Origin: Neisseriaceae bacterium
GTDB taxonomy: Bacteria; Pseudomonadota; Gammaproteobacteria; Burkholderiales; Neisseriaceae
Assembly (NCBI GenBank): GCA_030151665.1
Contig: JASLDB010000123.1
Coordinates: 1 to 12,720 of the forward strand
Direction of reading: 5' to 3'
Length of the DNA: 12,720 nt
Each line of letters begins with the position of its first letter. Positions within the stretch are counted from its first letter, which is position 1. Positions 1 through 7,466 of the stretch are shown here, one piece after another. The translations under genes and the position numbers were made by a program. Under the pieces are notes generated by a model that was not told the DNA's origin, ran no database searches, and was given only the letters and a program-made list of their open reading frames with translations.

Positions 1-150
1 AAAGTCATGAGTAAAGCCCACATTGGTGAAGATGATTTGGCGCGTGGCGTGGTTTTGGCATGCCGCGTTTACCCGACAAGTGATATGAAAATTGCCTTGG
101 CCACACCGAAACAAGAAAGCCATTTGGTGAAATTATTGGCAGTGGCTTAA
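1..150 (+). CDS. dmpQ: Plant-type [2Fe-2S] ferredoxin, C-terminal fragment (DmpQ/XylT-like)
   Basis: The window opens inside this gene; 49 codons remain before the TAA at 148-150. The fragment contains VMSKAHI, then VVLACRVYPTSDMKI. This matches the end of XylT/DmpQ-type ferredoxins, where an RMSRAHV-like stretch is followed by the fourth cluster-ligating Cys in an LAC motif and then a P-x-S/T-D motif. In the known dmp and xyl operons this ferredoxin re-reduces the oxidised, inactive Fe(III) of catechol 2,3-dioxygenase, and its gene lies directly upstream of the dioxygenase gene, as here (83-base gap). The first three Cys ligands lie outside the window, so cluster integrity cannot be checked. 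A phenol- or toluene-oxygenase ferredoxin would look similar, but the neighbour favours DmpQ/XylT. Confidence 0.8.
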   Translation, partial: KVMSKAHIGEDDLARGVVLACRVYPTSDMKIALATPKQESHLVKLLAVA

Positions 151-233
151 ACCACCATTACAAACAAAACAGTATTAAAAATAAAAACTGTCTACTGAAT
201 AAGCTCTTCAATAGAGCAACAAGGAGAAACAAA

Positions 234-1157
234 ATGTTAAAAGGCGTATTGCGACCCGGACATGTACAACTTCGTGTTTTAGACATGAAAGAATCTTTAC
301 AACACTATTGCGATTTAATGGGTTTGATTGAAATGGATCGTGATGAGCAAGGCCGTGTGTATTTAAAAGCATGGACAGAAACAGACAAATATTCCATTGT
401 TTTGCGTGAAGCGGATAGTGCGGGCATGGATTTGATGGGCTTTAAAGTATTGGATGAAGCGACACTGGATAAATTGCGCCAAGACTTAATAGATTATGGT
501 TGCGATGTTGAAGATATTCCTGCCGATGAATTAAAAGGCTGTGGTCGCCGTGTTCGTTTTGTTATTCCAACAGGTCATGTTTTTGAGTTATTTGCCACCA
601 AAGAACAAACTGGTCGATATGGTGTGGGTCATCATAATCCAGAAGCATGGCCAAGAGATTTGACTGGCATGCGTGCCAATCGGTTTGACCATTGTTTATT
701 GTATGGCGATGATTTGGATGCTACTTATGACTTATTAACCCAAGTCTTAGGTTTTTCATTGGCAGAGCAAGTGATTGATCCAGAAGGCAATCGCGTGGCG
801 CAATTTTTGACTTTATCCATGAAAGCACACGATGTGGCATTCATTAAACACAGTGAAAAAAACAAATTGCACCATATTTCATTTTATTTAGACACTTGGC
901 AAGACGTATTAATGGCGGCGGACTTGATTTCGATGACTGATACGTCATTGGATTTGGGCCCAACCCGTCATGGCTTAACCCATGGACAAACCATTTACTT
1001 CTTTGACCCATCAGGCAATCGCAATGAAGTTTTTGCTGGTGGTGATTACCACTATCCAGATGCGCCACCTGTGACATGGGATGCTGATAAATTGGGCAAA
1101 GCCATTTTTTACCATGACCGTGTGCTTAATGAGCGTTTTTTGACAGTGTTAACCTAA
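234..1157 (+). CDS. dmpB: Catechol 2,3-dioxygenase (metapyrocatechase)
   Basis: Extradiol ring-cleavage dioxygenase (XylE/DmpB family) that opens catechol with O2 to give 2-hydroxymuconic semialdehyde; cytoplasmic and Fe(II)-dependent. The 307-residue length equals that of P. putida XylE, and the ends match closely (start KGVLRPGHVQLRVLDM, end RFLTVLT). Two repeated extradiol domains are visible, at about residues 7-120 and 150-270. The iron ligands fall at the XylE positions: His153 (in RFDHCLLYGD), His214 (in KLHHISF) and Glu265 (in GNRNEVFAGG). The active-site residues His199, His246 and Tyr255 are also present. ATG 234 is preceded by AAGGAG at 221-226. The gene sits between a reactivating ferredoxin and the semialdehyde dehydrogenase, in normal meta-pathway order. 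All catalytic residues are present, so it should be active. Confidence 0.97.
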   Translation: MLKGVLRPGHVQLRVLDMKESLQHYCDLMGLIEMDRDEQGRVYLKAWTETDKYSIVLREADSAGMDLMGFKVLDEATLDKLRQDLIDYGCDVEDIPADELKGCGRRVRFVIPTGHVFELFATKEQTGRYGVGHHNPEAWPRDLTGMRANRFDHCLLYGDDLDATYDLLTQVLGFSLAEQVIDPEGNRVAQFLTLSMKAHDVAFIKHSEKNKLHHISFYLDTWQDVLMAADLISMTDTSLDLGPTRHGLTHGQTIYFFDPSGNRNEVFAGGDYHYPDAPPVTWDADKLGKAIFYHDRVLNERFLTVLT

Positions 1158-1296
1158 AAAACAAAAAGTACAGCATTAGAAAAATAAAAAAACAGAATAA
1201 AACGATACAGCCCATAAGGATGTAACTGCTTGGTGTGGTGACAAAATAACATCATCAGACCAGCCAGTACTGAATACCAATCTTAGCGAGGTTAGC
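1158..1296 (+). other. AT-rich intergenic gap within the meta-cleavage operon
   Basis: This 139-base spacer between the dioxygenase and dehydrogenase genes is unusually long for adjacent operon genes. Its first half is A-rich. Its second half has a weak ribosome site (GAGG at about 1289-1292) before ATG 1297. I see no convincing terminator hairpin, open reading frame or standard promoter in it, so read-through from the upstream gene remains likely. Confidence 0.4.
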
Positions 1297-2751
1297 ATGA
1301 AAGAATTTAAGAACTTTATCAATGGCCAATATGTGGCCACCACCCAAAAATTTGAAAACCGCAGCCCTGTGGACAATAGTTTAATCGGTTGGGTGCATGA
1401 AGCAGGTAAAACAGAAGTGGATGCTGCGGTTAAAGCAGCAAAAGCAGCATTAAAAGGACCATGGGGAAAATACACCCAAGCAGAACGTATTGCACTATTG
1501 AATAAAGTAGCAGCAAGAATCAATGAGCGTTTTGATGAATTTTTAGACGCCGAATGTTTGGATACAGGTAAGCCCAAAAAAATGGCAAGCCATATTGATA
1601 TCCCCCGTGGTGCAGCCAATTTCAGTGCTTTTTCTGAAACCTTGGCCAATCATCCCACAGAAGCTTTTAAATTGGATACTCCCGATGGATTGGGTGCGAT
1701 GAACATGGGACACCGTACACCCAAAGGCGTGATTGCAGTCATTTCGCCTTGGAATTTACCCTTGTTATTGATGACTTGGAAGGTTGGTCCTGCGTTGGCA
1801 TGTGGTAATACGGTGGTGGTAAAACCCTCAGAAGAAACCCCAGCAACCACCACGCTATTGGGTGAAGTCATGAATGAATGTGGGGTGCCGGCTGGCGTTT
1901 TTAACGTGGTACATGGTTTTGGCCCTGATTCTGCGGGCGCTTTTTTAACAGAACACCCTGAAATTGATGCCATTACTTTTACTGGTGAGACACGAACAGG
2001 CGAAATCATCATGCGTGCAGCCAGTGTGGGTTTGCGCAATATTTCTTTGGAATGTGGTGGTAAAAATCCAGGCATTGTCTTTGCTGATTGTGATTTGGAA
2101 AAAGCTGTTGAAGGCACCATGCGCTCAGCCTTTGTGAACTGTGGTCAAGTGTGTTTGGGTACGGAGCGCATTTATGTTGAGCGTCCGATTTTTGACGCAT
2201 TTTTGGCACGAATGAAAGAAGAAGTGGCCAAACTCAAACTGGGTCGCCCAGAAGATGACAACGCCAATTTTGGCCCATTGGTGAGCCATGAGCACCGTGA
2301 CAAAGTTTTGTCTTATTACCGTTTGGCGGTAGAAGAAGGCGCAACGGTGGAAATTGGTGGCGGTGTACCAGACATGGGTGCAGATTTAAACGATGGTGCA
2401 TGGATAGAGCCGACCATTTGGACGGGTTTAGCTGATGATGCTCGCGTGGTTAACGAAGAAATTTTTGGCCCATGCTGCCACATTCGCCCATTTGATCATG
2501 AAGATGAAGTAGTGGCATTGGCAAACAATACCCGCTATGGTCTATCGGCCACCATTTGGACAGAAAACACGAGCCAAGCCATGCGAGTGGCTGAGCAAAT
2601 GGAAGCAGGCATTGTTTGGATTAACAGTTGGTTCTTGCGCGATTTACGCACTGCATTTGGTGGCGCCAAACAATCGGGTATTGGGCGTGAGGGTGGTGTG
2701 CATGGTCTGGAGTTCTACACCGAATTGAAAAACATCTGTATTAAATTATAA
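1297..2751 (+). CDS. dmpC: 2-hydroxymuconic semialdehyde dehydrogenase
   Basis: NAD+-dependent aldehyde dehydrogenase (DmpC/XylG) that oxidises 2-hydroxymuconic semialdehyde to the 4-oxalocrotonate (2-hydroxymuconate) branch of the catechol meta pathway. The 484 residues are close to the roughly 486 of Pseudomonas DmpC. Key aldehyde dehydrogenase residues are visible: Asn153 in SPWNLPLLLMTWK, Lys176 in VVVKPSEETP, Glu252 in LECGGKNPG, catalytic Cys286 in NCGQVCLGTER, and Glu388 in EEIFGPCCHIRPF. The family-specific block WINSWFLRDLRTAFGGAKQS and the C-terminus ELKNICIKL match the DmpC/XylG subgroup rather than betaine or general aldehyde dehydrogenases. The start ATG is the first after the long spacer and has a GAGG ribosome site. 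The hydratase gene follows 18 bases after the stop. Confidence 0.96.
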   Translation: MKEFKNFINGQYVATTQKFENRSPVDNSLIGWVHEAGKTEVDAAVKAAKAALKGPWGKYTQAERIALLNKVAARINERFDEFLDAECLDTGKPKKMASHIDIPRGAANFSAFSETLANHPTEAFKLDTPDGLGAMNMGHRTPKGVIAVISPWNLPLLLMTWKVGPALACGNTVVVKPSEETPATTTLLGEVMNECGVPAGVFNVVHGFGPDSAGAFLTEHPEIDAITFTGETRTGEIIMRAASVGLRNISLECGGKNPGIVFADCDLEKAVEGTMRSAFVNCGQVCLGTERIYVERPIFDAFLARMKEEVAKLKLGRPEDDNANFGPLVSHEHRDKVLSYYRLAVEEGATVEIGGGVPDMGADLNDGAWIEPTIWTGLADDARVVNEEIFGPCCHIRPFDHEDEVVALANNTRYGLSATIWTENTSQAMRVAEQMEAGIVWINSWFLRDLRTAFGGAKQSGIGREGGVHGLEFYTELKNICIKL

Positions 2752-2769
2752 GTGATTGAAGGTGAGAAT

Positions 2770-3555
2770 ATGGATAAGCAATTGATTGAACGCTTGGGAA
2801 AAAACCTTTACCAAGCCATGGTGAATCGCCAAAGCATTGCTCCTTTAACTGAGCAATACCCTGACATGAGTATTGAAAATGCTTATGCGATTTCTTTGGT
2901 GTATCTGGAACAACGCTTGGCTGCTGGTGAAAAGGTAATTGGTAAAAAGATTGGTTTAACCTCTCATGCTGTGCAAAGTATGTTGAAAGTCAATCAACCT
3001 GATTTTGGATACTTAACCGATGCCATGGCGCATAGCCAAGGGCAAGACATGGTGATTAGCAATAAGATGATTTTACCCAAAGCTGAAGGTGAAATTGCAT
3101 TTATTCTAAAAAAAGATTTATTGGGTCCAGGTATTACTGTGGTAGATGTTTTAGCCGCCACCGATTGTGTGATGCCTTGCTTTGAAGTCGTGGATTCAAG
3201 AATTGATGATTGGCGCATTAAGATTCAAGACACAGTGGCAGATAATGCATCCAGTGGTGCTTTTATCTTGGGGGACACAGCGATTAGCCCACGAAAAATT
3301 GACTTAAGAACTTGTGGCATGGTTGTGGAAAAAAATGGCCAAGTGATTAGCACAGGAGCTGGTGCAGCGGCATTGGATTCCCCTATTAATTGTGTGGCAT
3401 GGTTAGCCAATATGTTAGGGCAATTTGGTATACCACTGAAAGCGGGCGAGGTGATTTTATCGGGTGCTTTGGTGCCATTAGAGCCAGTACAGGCAGGGGA
3501 TTTTATGCAAGTGAGTATTGGTGGTATTGGCTCTTGTTCGGTGCGTTTTGTGTAG
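2770..3555 (+). CDS. dmpE: 2-oxopent-4-enoate (2-keto-4-pentenoate) hydratase
   Basis: DmpE/XylJ/MhpD-type hydratase that adds water to 2-hydroxypenta-2,4-dienoate to give 4-hydroxy-2-oxovalerate. With ATG 2770 as the start, the protein is 261 residues, the size of Pseudomonas DmpE, and begins MDKQLIERLG as DmpE does. A GTG at 2752 would add six residues, but the GAAGGTGAG ribosome site (2758-2766) lies just upstream of ATG 2770. The metal-binding acidic residues of the family are at the expected positions: Glu106 and Glu108 in KAEGEIAF, and Glu139 in CFEVVDSRI. The near-invariant IQDTVADNASSG and GEVILSGALVPLEPV blocks are also present. The sister enzyme 4-oxalocrotonate decarboxylase is similar in fold, but the sequence follows the hydratase branch. 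This is the last gene of the operon here; a terminator follows within about 15 bases. Confidence 0.93.
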   Translation: MDKQLIERLGKNLYQAMVNRQSIAPLTEQYPDMSIENAYAISLVYLEQRLAAGEKVIGKKIGLTSHAVQSMLKVNQPDFGYLTDAMAHSQGQDMVISNKMILPKAEGEIAFILKKDLLGPGITVVDVLAATDCVMPCFEVVDSRIDDWRIKIQDTVADNASSGAFILGDTAISPRKIDLRTCGMVVEKNGQVISTGAGAAALDSPINCVAWLANMLGQFGIPLKAGEVILSGALVPLEPVQAGDFMQVSIGGIGSCSVRFV

Positions 3556-3566
3556 AAAAGGGTTTA

Positions 3567-3598
3567 AAAAAAGCTGCTAAAGATTTGGCAGCTTTTTT
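3567..3598. terminator. Bidirectional intrinsic terminator between dmpE and the araC-type gene
   Basis: A stem of AAAAAAGCTGC against GCAGCTTTTTT around a 10-base loop (3578-3587) has A and T runs on both sides, so it can end transcription from either strand. It closes the plus-strand degradation operon 11 bases after its stop. It also contains the last codons and the stop codon (TAG, 3577-3579 on the minus strand) of the convergent regulator gene. Confidence 0.85.
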
Positions 3599-4521
3599 GT
3601 TGCACTTTGCTTAAATGTTTTGGGATTGCAATGAAACATTTGTAAAAAGGCATGGCTAAAACTTTCAATGTGTTGGTAATGGGCAATTAAGGCAGCATCG
3701 GTCACGCTTTTGCCTTGCAATAAGGCTTGGCGGGCGCGTAGTAAGCGTTGCTCGCGAATGTATTGCCCAATACTGCATTTCATGTGATTTTTGAAAACCT
3801 TTTGCAAACTGGTTGGATTGATGTGGCAGGCTTTTGCCAAGGCTTTGATGTTCCAGTGCGACGTGTCGTGTTCTTCGTGCTCAATTAGCCAGATAATTTT
3901 TTGAATCAAATGCTGCTCTTCACTCATGTGTTTGGTGGTAGGCAGACTAGGCAATTGTTGGAAAATGGCTTCCAAAATGTGCATGACTTTTCTTTCTAAA
4001 GCCAAACGCAATAAAAGTGGGTGGGTTTCGTCACAAGACAAAAGCGATTCGATGTGTTCCATAACCAAGTGATCTAAAGCAATGGGCAAAATCTGTAAAT
4101 GCATGGTTAAGCGCGCCATGGTGCTGTGCTCTTGTCCTACAAACAATTGTTCTAACCAGTGGTAAGGAATGAAAAGCACCAATTCTTCAACGGTTTCCCT
4201 TGTTAAATATACTTTTTGCCCAGTGCAATCTTGGTTAATGGGCAAGATATAGGCACAAGGGTTTTGGACATTTTTTTGAAAGACAAATGTTTGCTGATTG
4301 AGCGTTAAATGAAAAACACCTGACAAGGGAATGACAATGCGCAAACACTTTTGGCGCAAAGCATAAGGCACAATGCGAGGTGTTTGGGTGTGGCTTTGTT
4401 CGTATTTGAGTTCAATGCCACTGGGCAATTGCATAATCCACAATTGGCTTTGTTGGTGTTGAACCCATGTTTTAAAACAGGGCCAAGACATAGTTTCTTG
4501 GGGCTTGGCTAGCGAACGCAT
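3577..4521 (-). CDS. AraC-family transcriptional regulator, PchR-like
   Basis: A 314-residue DNA-binding regulator. Its C-terminal AraC/XylS domain covers about residues 205-305: first helix-turn-helix IKALAKACHINPTSLQKVFK, then IGQYIREQRLLRARQALLQG, then the second helix-turn-helix DAALIAHYQHIESFSHAF and the family signature MFHCNPKTFK. The N-terminal half (about 1-190) resembles PchR-type sensor domains, with a strand-rich stretch around LRIVIPLSGVFHLTLNQQ; its ligand cannot be read from the sequence. PchR of Pseudomonas activates siderophore uptake genes when bound to ferri-siderophore. This gene is divergent from a siderophore receptor with a Fur box in between, so the same role is inferred. 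ATG 4521 is preceded by an AGGA ribosome site. It is convergent with the catechol operon, and I see no reason to link it to that pathway. Confidence 0.87.
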   Translation of the reverse strand: MRSLAKPQETMSWPCFKTWVQHQQSQLWIMQLPSGIELKYEQSHTQTPRIVPYALRQKCLRIVIPLSGVFHLTLNQQTFVFQKNVQNPCAYILPINQDCTGQKVYLTRETVEELVLFIPYHWLEQLFVGQEHSTMARLTMHLQILPIALDHLVMEHIESLLSCDETHPLLLRLALERKVMHILEAIFQQLPSLPTTKHMSEEQHLIQKIIWLIEHEEHDTSHWNIKALAKACHINPTSLQKVFKNHMKCSIGQYIREQRLLRARQALLQGKSVTDAALIAHYQHIESFSHAFLQMFHCNPKTFKQSATKKLPNL

Positions 4522-4581
4522 TCAAAATCCTAAAAATAATTGTTTTTTGGCTAAAAAAGAATTGGGCTTTAAAAATACAAT

Positions 4582-4600
4582 AATGATAACGATTATCAAT
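4582..4600. promoter_or_regulatory. Fur box (iron-responsive operator)
   Basis: TGATAACGATTATCA at 4584-4598 matches the Fur 7-1-7 inverted repeat (TGATAAT-N-ATTATCA) with one mismatch, and its flanks extend the match to the 19-base consensus. It lies 20-38 bases upstream of the receptor's signal-peptide ATG (4620) and about 60 bases from the divergent regulator start. By established Fur biology, Fe-loaded Fur should repress here when iron is sufficient, probably in both directions. Confidence 0.88.
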
Positions 4601-4619
4601 ATAAATTTAAAGGGATATC

Positions 4620-4712
4620 ATGTTTAAACGCCATGTTTTGGCTAGCGTTGTGGCTTACACTTTGGTGGGAATGGCTTATGCAGCAGAAGAACCGTGGATT
4701 TGGGTGAGGTAG
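4620..4712 (+). other. Signal-peptide ORF of the receptor, cut off by a frameshift
   Basis: ATG 4620 follows an AAAGGG ribosome site (4609-4613) and the Fur box, so it is the expected start of the receptor gene. It encodes a textbook Sec signal peptide: basic MFKRH, a hydrophobic core to residue 18, and an AYA cleavage site after residue 21 followed by AEE. The frame then runs through PWIWVR to a TAG at 4710-4712. The receptor body is in the -1 frame beginning at about 4694 (VDLGEVEVIG). One missing base near 4692-4694 would explain this. No homopolymer or classic slippery heptamer is at the junction, so a real mutation or a sequence error is more likely than programmed shifting or phase variation. 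Confidence 0.75.
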
Positions 4713-6760
4713 AAGTGATTGGGCAGGCGAATCACTATGTTTATGGCAAAGGCACTAGCCAAGCAACCAGTAAATTTCGCAGTAACAAAAATGACTTGAG
4801 CCAGACCATTAATACCATTGGGCAAAAGCAAATCAAAGAACAATTGCCGAATAATATTGCAGACAGTTTGAATTACACCAGTGGCGTGGTGGGCAATTAC
4901 CGTGGGGAAAATAATCGGCTCGAAGTGGCGGTGCGTGGCATTAGTTATAAACAAGGCGCGGGTGGCACGAACAATGTCTACGTTAATGGCATGAGCGATT
5001 CTGCTATGCTCGAATACAACCCATTTTTTGTTGACAGTGTGGAAGTGATTAAAGGCCCAGCAGCGGTACAGTATGGTCAGAGCAACCCAGGTGGTTTGGT
5101 GAATATTAACCTGAAAAAACCGACTGGCAACAATGCCCAACAAATAGAAATGCAACTGGATAGCTATGGCGGAGTGGGTGCTAATTTGGATATTGATCGG
5201 GTGCTAAACGATAATTTAGATTATCGCTTGGTATCCAGTTTGTACCACAATAAATTTCAAGACCATTCCACCCAAGAAGGCGTGGGTTTAGCACCATCGT
5301 TTGTGTGGCGAGTGAATGACAAATTAACTTGGTCAGTTGATGCCCTTTATCATCAACAACCTAAATCTGGCGCCAGTATTTTTATGCCTTATGATGGGGT
5401 GGCAGTGCCCAATCAAGGTCGGTATTTGGATCGGCGAAAATTCATTGGTGACAAGGATTTTTACGATGCACACAATAAGCAATGGTTTGTGGGTTCAGAG
5501 TTGGCTTATCAAATCAATGACAGCATCAGTTTGCACCAAAAAACACGCTTCAAAAAAAGCAGTGATTTTCTGAAAACAGTGGTGTTCAATACTTATAAAG
5601 TCCCGCTTTACACTTTTCGACCCACTGAAAACCTCACCACAACCAGTGAATGGGGTGTGGATCAATACCTTGAAGTTGATCATGCTTGGGGCAATAGTGA
5701 GTACAAAGCTGCTTTTGGCTTGGACTATCGCCAAACGAAAAATGGTTCGTCCACTCACAATTTTACCTTGGCAGATGGTCCCATTGAAAAGCCATTTGAT
5801 GAATTTTATGATATCCATGTTCGACCCATTGATCGCACGTTGGCAAGAAACGTAGAAAGCCAAGTGAAGCAGTGGGGGCTTTATACGCAAAACCAATGGC
5901 GATGGGGAAATTGGGTGAATTATGCTGGTGCGCGTTTGGACAAATTCACGATGTGGCAAGATGATTTAAAAGCGGGCAAACGTTTATACAGTGACAAAGA
6001 CCACGCGTTAACATGGAATGTGGGCAGCATGTACCAGTTTGCCAATGGCATCTCACCTTATATCAGCTACAGTACCTCTTACACACCCAATGTGGGTAAG
6101 TATGATCAAAAAGGTCAAAACATCAAACCCACTCATGCGGCACAGTGGGAGATGGGTAGCAAAATCAATATTTTGGATCAGCACCAATTGAATCTGGCTT
6201 ACTTTAATATTGATCAGCGGGATTTCGCCCAAGGCAATGGCAAGGGTGACAATGGTGAGGCCATTTATGAAAATGCAGGTAAAGTTAAAAACACGGGCTT
6301 TGAAGTGGAAATACAGGGAAAAATAATGCCAAATTGGTCTTATATAGCTAATTATACTTACCTTGATCAAAAACTGGTCAAAGACCAAAAGCCCGAATAT
6401 GAAGGGAGAAGAATGTGGGGCGTACCACACCATCAAGCATCATTGTGGACACATTATGCGTTTGAAGAAGGCATTTTGAACGGTGTGGCTTTGGGTTTGG
6501 GTTATCGTTATTTTGGTAGTACGACCATGAATTACAATACTGCACAGTATAATGATGTCAAAATTCCTAGCTATGGTTTGTGGGATGCCAGTGTTGCTTA
6601 TGATTTACAGCGTTTAGACAGCCGATTAAAAGGCGCAAAGTTGCAACTTAACATCCAAAATCTAAGCAATAAGCGCTATGTGAGTAGCTGTGCCAACACG
6701 GGTGCTTGTTGGTTTGGTAAAGCCAGAAAAGTGTTGTTGAATATGAATTATCAATGGTAA
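4694..6760 (+). CDS. TonB-dependent siderophore receptor (body; separated from its signal peptide by a frameshift)
   Basis: Outer-membrane receptor that imports ferric siderophore using TonB energy. Read from the GTG at 4694, the 688 residues start with a TonB-box-like stretch (EVEVIG). Next comes a plug domain (about 20-150) with NIADSLNYTSGVVGNYRG, a VRGISYK motif, and VDSVEVIKGPAAVQYGQSNP followed by GGLVNINLKKPTG. The rest is a 22-strand-type barrel ending in NLSNKRYVSSC, ACWFGKARKVLLNMNYQW. The paired Cys and WFG/YYG motif near the end and the terminal aromatic residue are typical of ferrichrome/pyoverdine/pyochelin-type receptors. The GTG has no good ribosome site, and the protein would lack a signal peptide from it. 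The natural start is ATG 4620, in another frame. As written the gene is a probable pseudogene or carries a sequence error. The siderophore cannot be named. A terminator follows. Confidence 0.88.
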   Translation: MDLGEVEVIGQANHYVYGKGTSQATSKFRSNKNDLSQTINTIGQKQIKEQLPNNIADSLNYTSGVVGNYRGENNRLEVAVRGISYKQGAGGTNNVYVNGMSDSAMLEYNPFFVDSVEVIKGPAAVQYGQSNPGGLVNINLKKPTGNNAQQIEMQLDSYGGVGANLDIDRVLNDNLDYRLVSSLYHNKFQDHSTQEGVGLAPSFVWRVNDKLTWSVDALYHQQPKSGASIFMPYDGVAVPNQGRYLDRRKFIGDKDFYDAHNKQWFVGSELAYQINDSISLHQKTRFKKSSDFLKTVVFNTYKVPLYTFRPTENLTTTSEWGVDQYLEVDHAWGNSEYKAAFGLDYRQTKNGSSTHNFTLADGPIEKPFDEFYDIHVRPIDRTLARNVESQVKQWGLYTQNQWRWGNWVNYAGARLDKFTMWQDDLKAGKRLYSDKDHALTWNVGSMYQFANGISPYISYSTSYTPNVGKYDQKGQNIKPTHAAQWEMGSKINILDQHQLNLAYFNIDQRDFAQGNGKGDNGEAIYENAGKVKNTGFEVEIQGKIMPNWSYIANYTYLDQKLVKDQKPEYEGRRMWGVPHHQASLWTHYAFEEGILNGVALGLGYRYFGSTTMNYNTAQYNDVKIPSYGLWDASVAYDLQRLDSRLKGAKLQLNIQNLSNKRYVSSCANTGACWFGKARKVLLNMNYQW

Positions 6761-6774
6761 GTTATTGATAAAAT

Positions 6775-6804
6775 AAAAAACTGCCTGTTATTGGCAGTTT
6801 TTTT
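6775..6804 (+). terminator. Intrinsic terminator after the siderophore receptor
   Basis: CTGCC (6781-6785) pairs with GGCAG (6793-6797) around a 7-base loop. Flanking A (6775-6780) and T (6798-6804) runs extend the stem and give the U-tail. It begins 15 bases after the receptor stop and isolates that gene from the lipoprotein downstream. Confidence 0.85.
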
Positions 6805-6808
6805 GCAT

Positions 6809-6836
6809 TTGACTGTATGATAAATTCATATAAAAT
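6809..6836 (+). promoter_or_regulatory. Putative sigma-70 promoter for the small lipoprotein gene
   Basis: TTGACT (6809-6814), a 16-base spacer and TAAAAT (6831-6836) each match the -35 and -10 consensus at five of six positions. The site lies between the upstream terminator and the AAGGAG ribosome site at 6861-6866. AT-rich surroundings raise the chance of a random match. Confidence 0.5.
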
Positions 6837-6872
6837 AAGTTAATTAATGCGATAAGAAAGAAGGAGCAATCA

Positions 6873-7328
6873 ATGAAAAAGCGATCTTGGTTGTGGATGA
6901 TAGTCTTGTTTTTAAGCTTGGTGGCTTGTTCTACCGAAAAAGAAAAAAACACTGCTGTGACAGAAACACAGATTCAAAACGTGGCAACAGTGTTTGCCAA
7001 TCACATTGGCAATCAAAATTACCATGGTGCATATGAATTAACCTCAGTAGCTTATCAAAAAGAAAAAACCGAACAAGTTTTTGTCCAAGAAATTCAAGCA
7101 TGGATACAGGCACAAGGCATTGTCAATATGGTCTTTAACCCAGAAGATTCCCGGCTTGAAAAAACCGCTGATGAGGCAGAACAAGTGGCTTGGGTTTACC
7201 TGATTTTTGATGGGACATTTCAAAAAAATGCTGAAAAATTCGAAGACCATGAAGCCATGTCAATTGATGTGGTGTTAGAAAATGGCCAATTACGAGTGTC
7301 CAATTTACAGTTAGGGCGTGCTGATTAA
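6873..7328 (+). CDS. Small lipoprotein of unknown function
   Basis: A 151-residue protein with a lipoprotein signal peptide: MKKR, a hydrophobic segment (residues 5-18) and lipobox LVAC, with lipidated Cys19. The +2 residue is Ser, so the Lol pathway should carry it to the outer membrane. After a short charged linker rich in Lys, Glu and Thr (20-33), a soluble domain of about 115 residues includes ANHIGNQNYHGAYELTS, VAWVYLIFDGTF and SIDVVLENGQLRVSNLQLG. Helices first and then strands, with an early NYHGAYELTS segment, suggest an NTF2-like (cystatin-type) fold, but this is a guess from pattern only. It has a strong AAGGAG ribosome site and its own promoter and stands alone between the iron-uptake module and the vWA cluster. 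No catalytic motif is visible. Confidence 0.75.
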   Translation: MKKRSWLWMIVLFLSLVACSTEKEKNTAVTETQIQNVATVFANHIGNQNYHGAYELTSVAYQKEKTEQVFVQEIQAWIQAQGIVNMVFNPEDSRLEKTADEAEQVAWVYLIFDGTFQKNAEKFEDHEAMSIDVVLENGQLRVSNLQLGRAD

Positions 7329-7466
7329 TGAAGCATAAGCCAAGATTAAGGTGTTGCTTTCAATGATTGGATTGTTATTTATTTTCTTATTAGTTGAAAA
7401 TATTGATTTTTTTGAAATTATCACATTAGAATAGAATGTCAAATTGATTCATACAAAGGATGGATT
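7329..7466 (+). promoter_or_regulatory. Intergenic region with putative promoter of the first vWA gene
   Basis: This AT-rich 138-base gap holds a candidate promoter, TTGATT (7403-7408), 18 bases, TAGAAT (7427-7432), followed by the AAGGAT ribosome site before ATG 7467. No clear terminator follows the upstream lipoprotein gene, so read-through from it is possible. Confidence 0.35.

Noticed and set aside
203..217. Five-base inverted repeat (GCTCT/AGAGC) just before the dioxygenase ribosome site
   Set aside because: It is too short and has no T-run, so it is not a terminator; there is no evidence that it is regulatory.
1650..2120. 156-codon open frame on the minus strand inside the semialdehyde dehydrogenase gene
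   Set aside because: It lies wholly inside a clear plus-strand enzyme gene, has no family resemblance and no ribosome site. The same holds for the other antisense frames within 844-1077, 1176-1649, 2994-3410, 4676-5155, 5495-5959 and 8419-8690.
3390..3614. 74-codon plus-strand frame across the end of the hydratase gene
   Set aside because: It overlaps the hydratase in another frame and runs into the terminator; it is a shadow.
3577..4521. AraC-type gene as a XylS-like regulator of the catechol operon
   Set aside because: It is convergent with that operon, and its divergent partner is a Fur-controlled siderophore receptor, so the PchR-type role fits better.
4680..4712. Programmed -1 frameshifting in the siderophore receptor
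   Set aside because: The overlap region has no X-XXY-YYZ slippery heptamer and no obvious downstream stem, and such recoding is not known for this receptor family. A mutation or sequence error is more likely.
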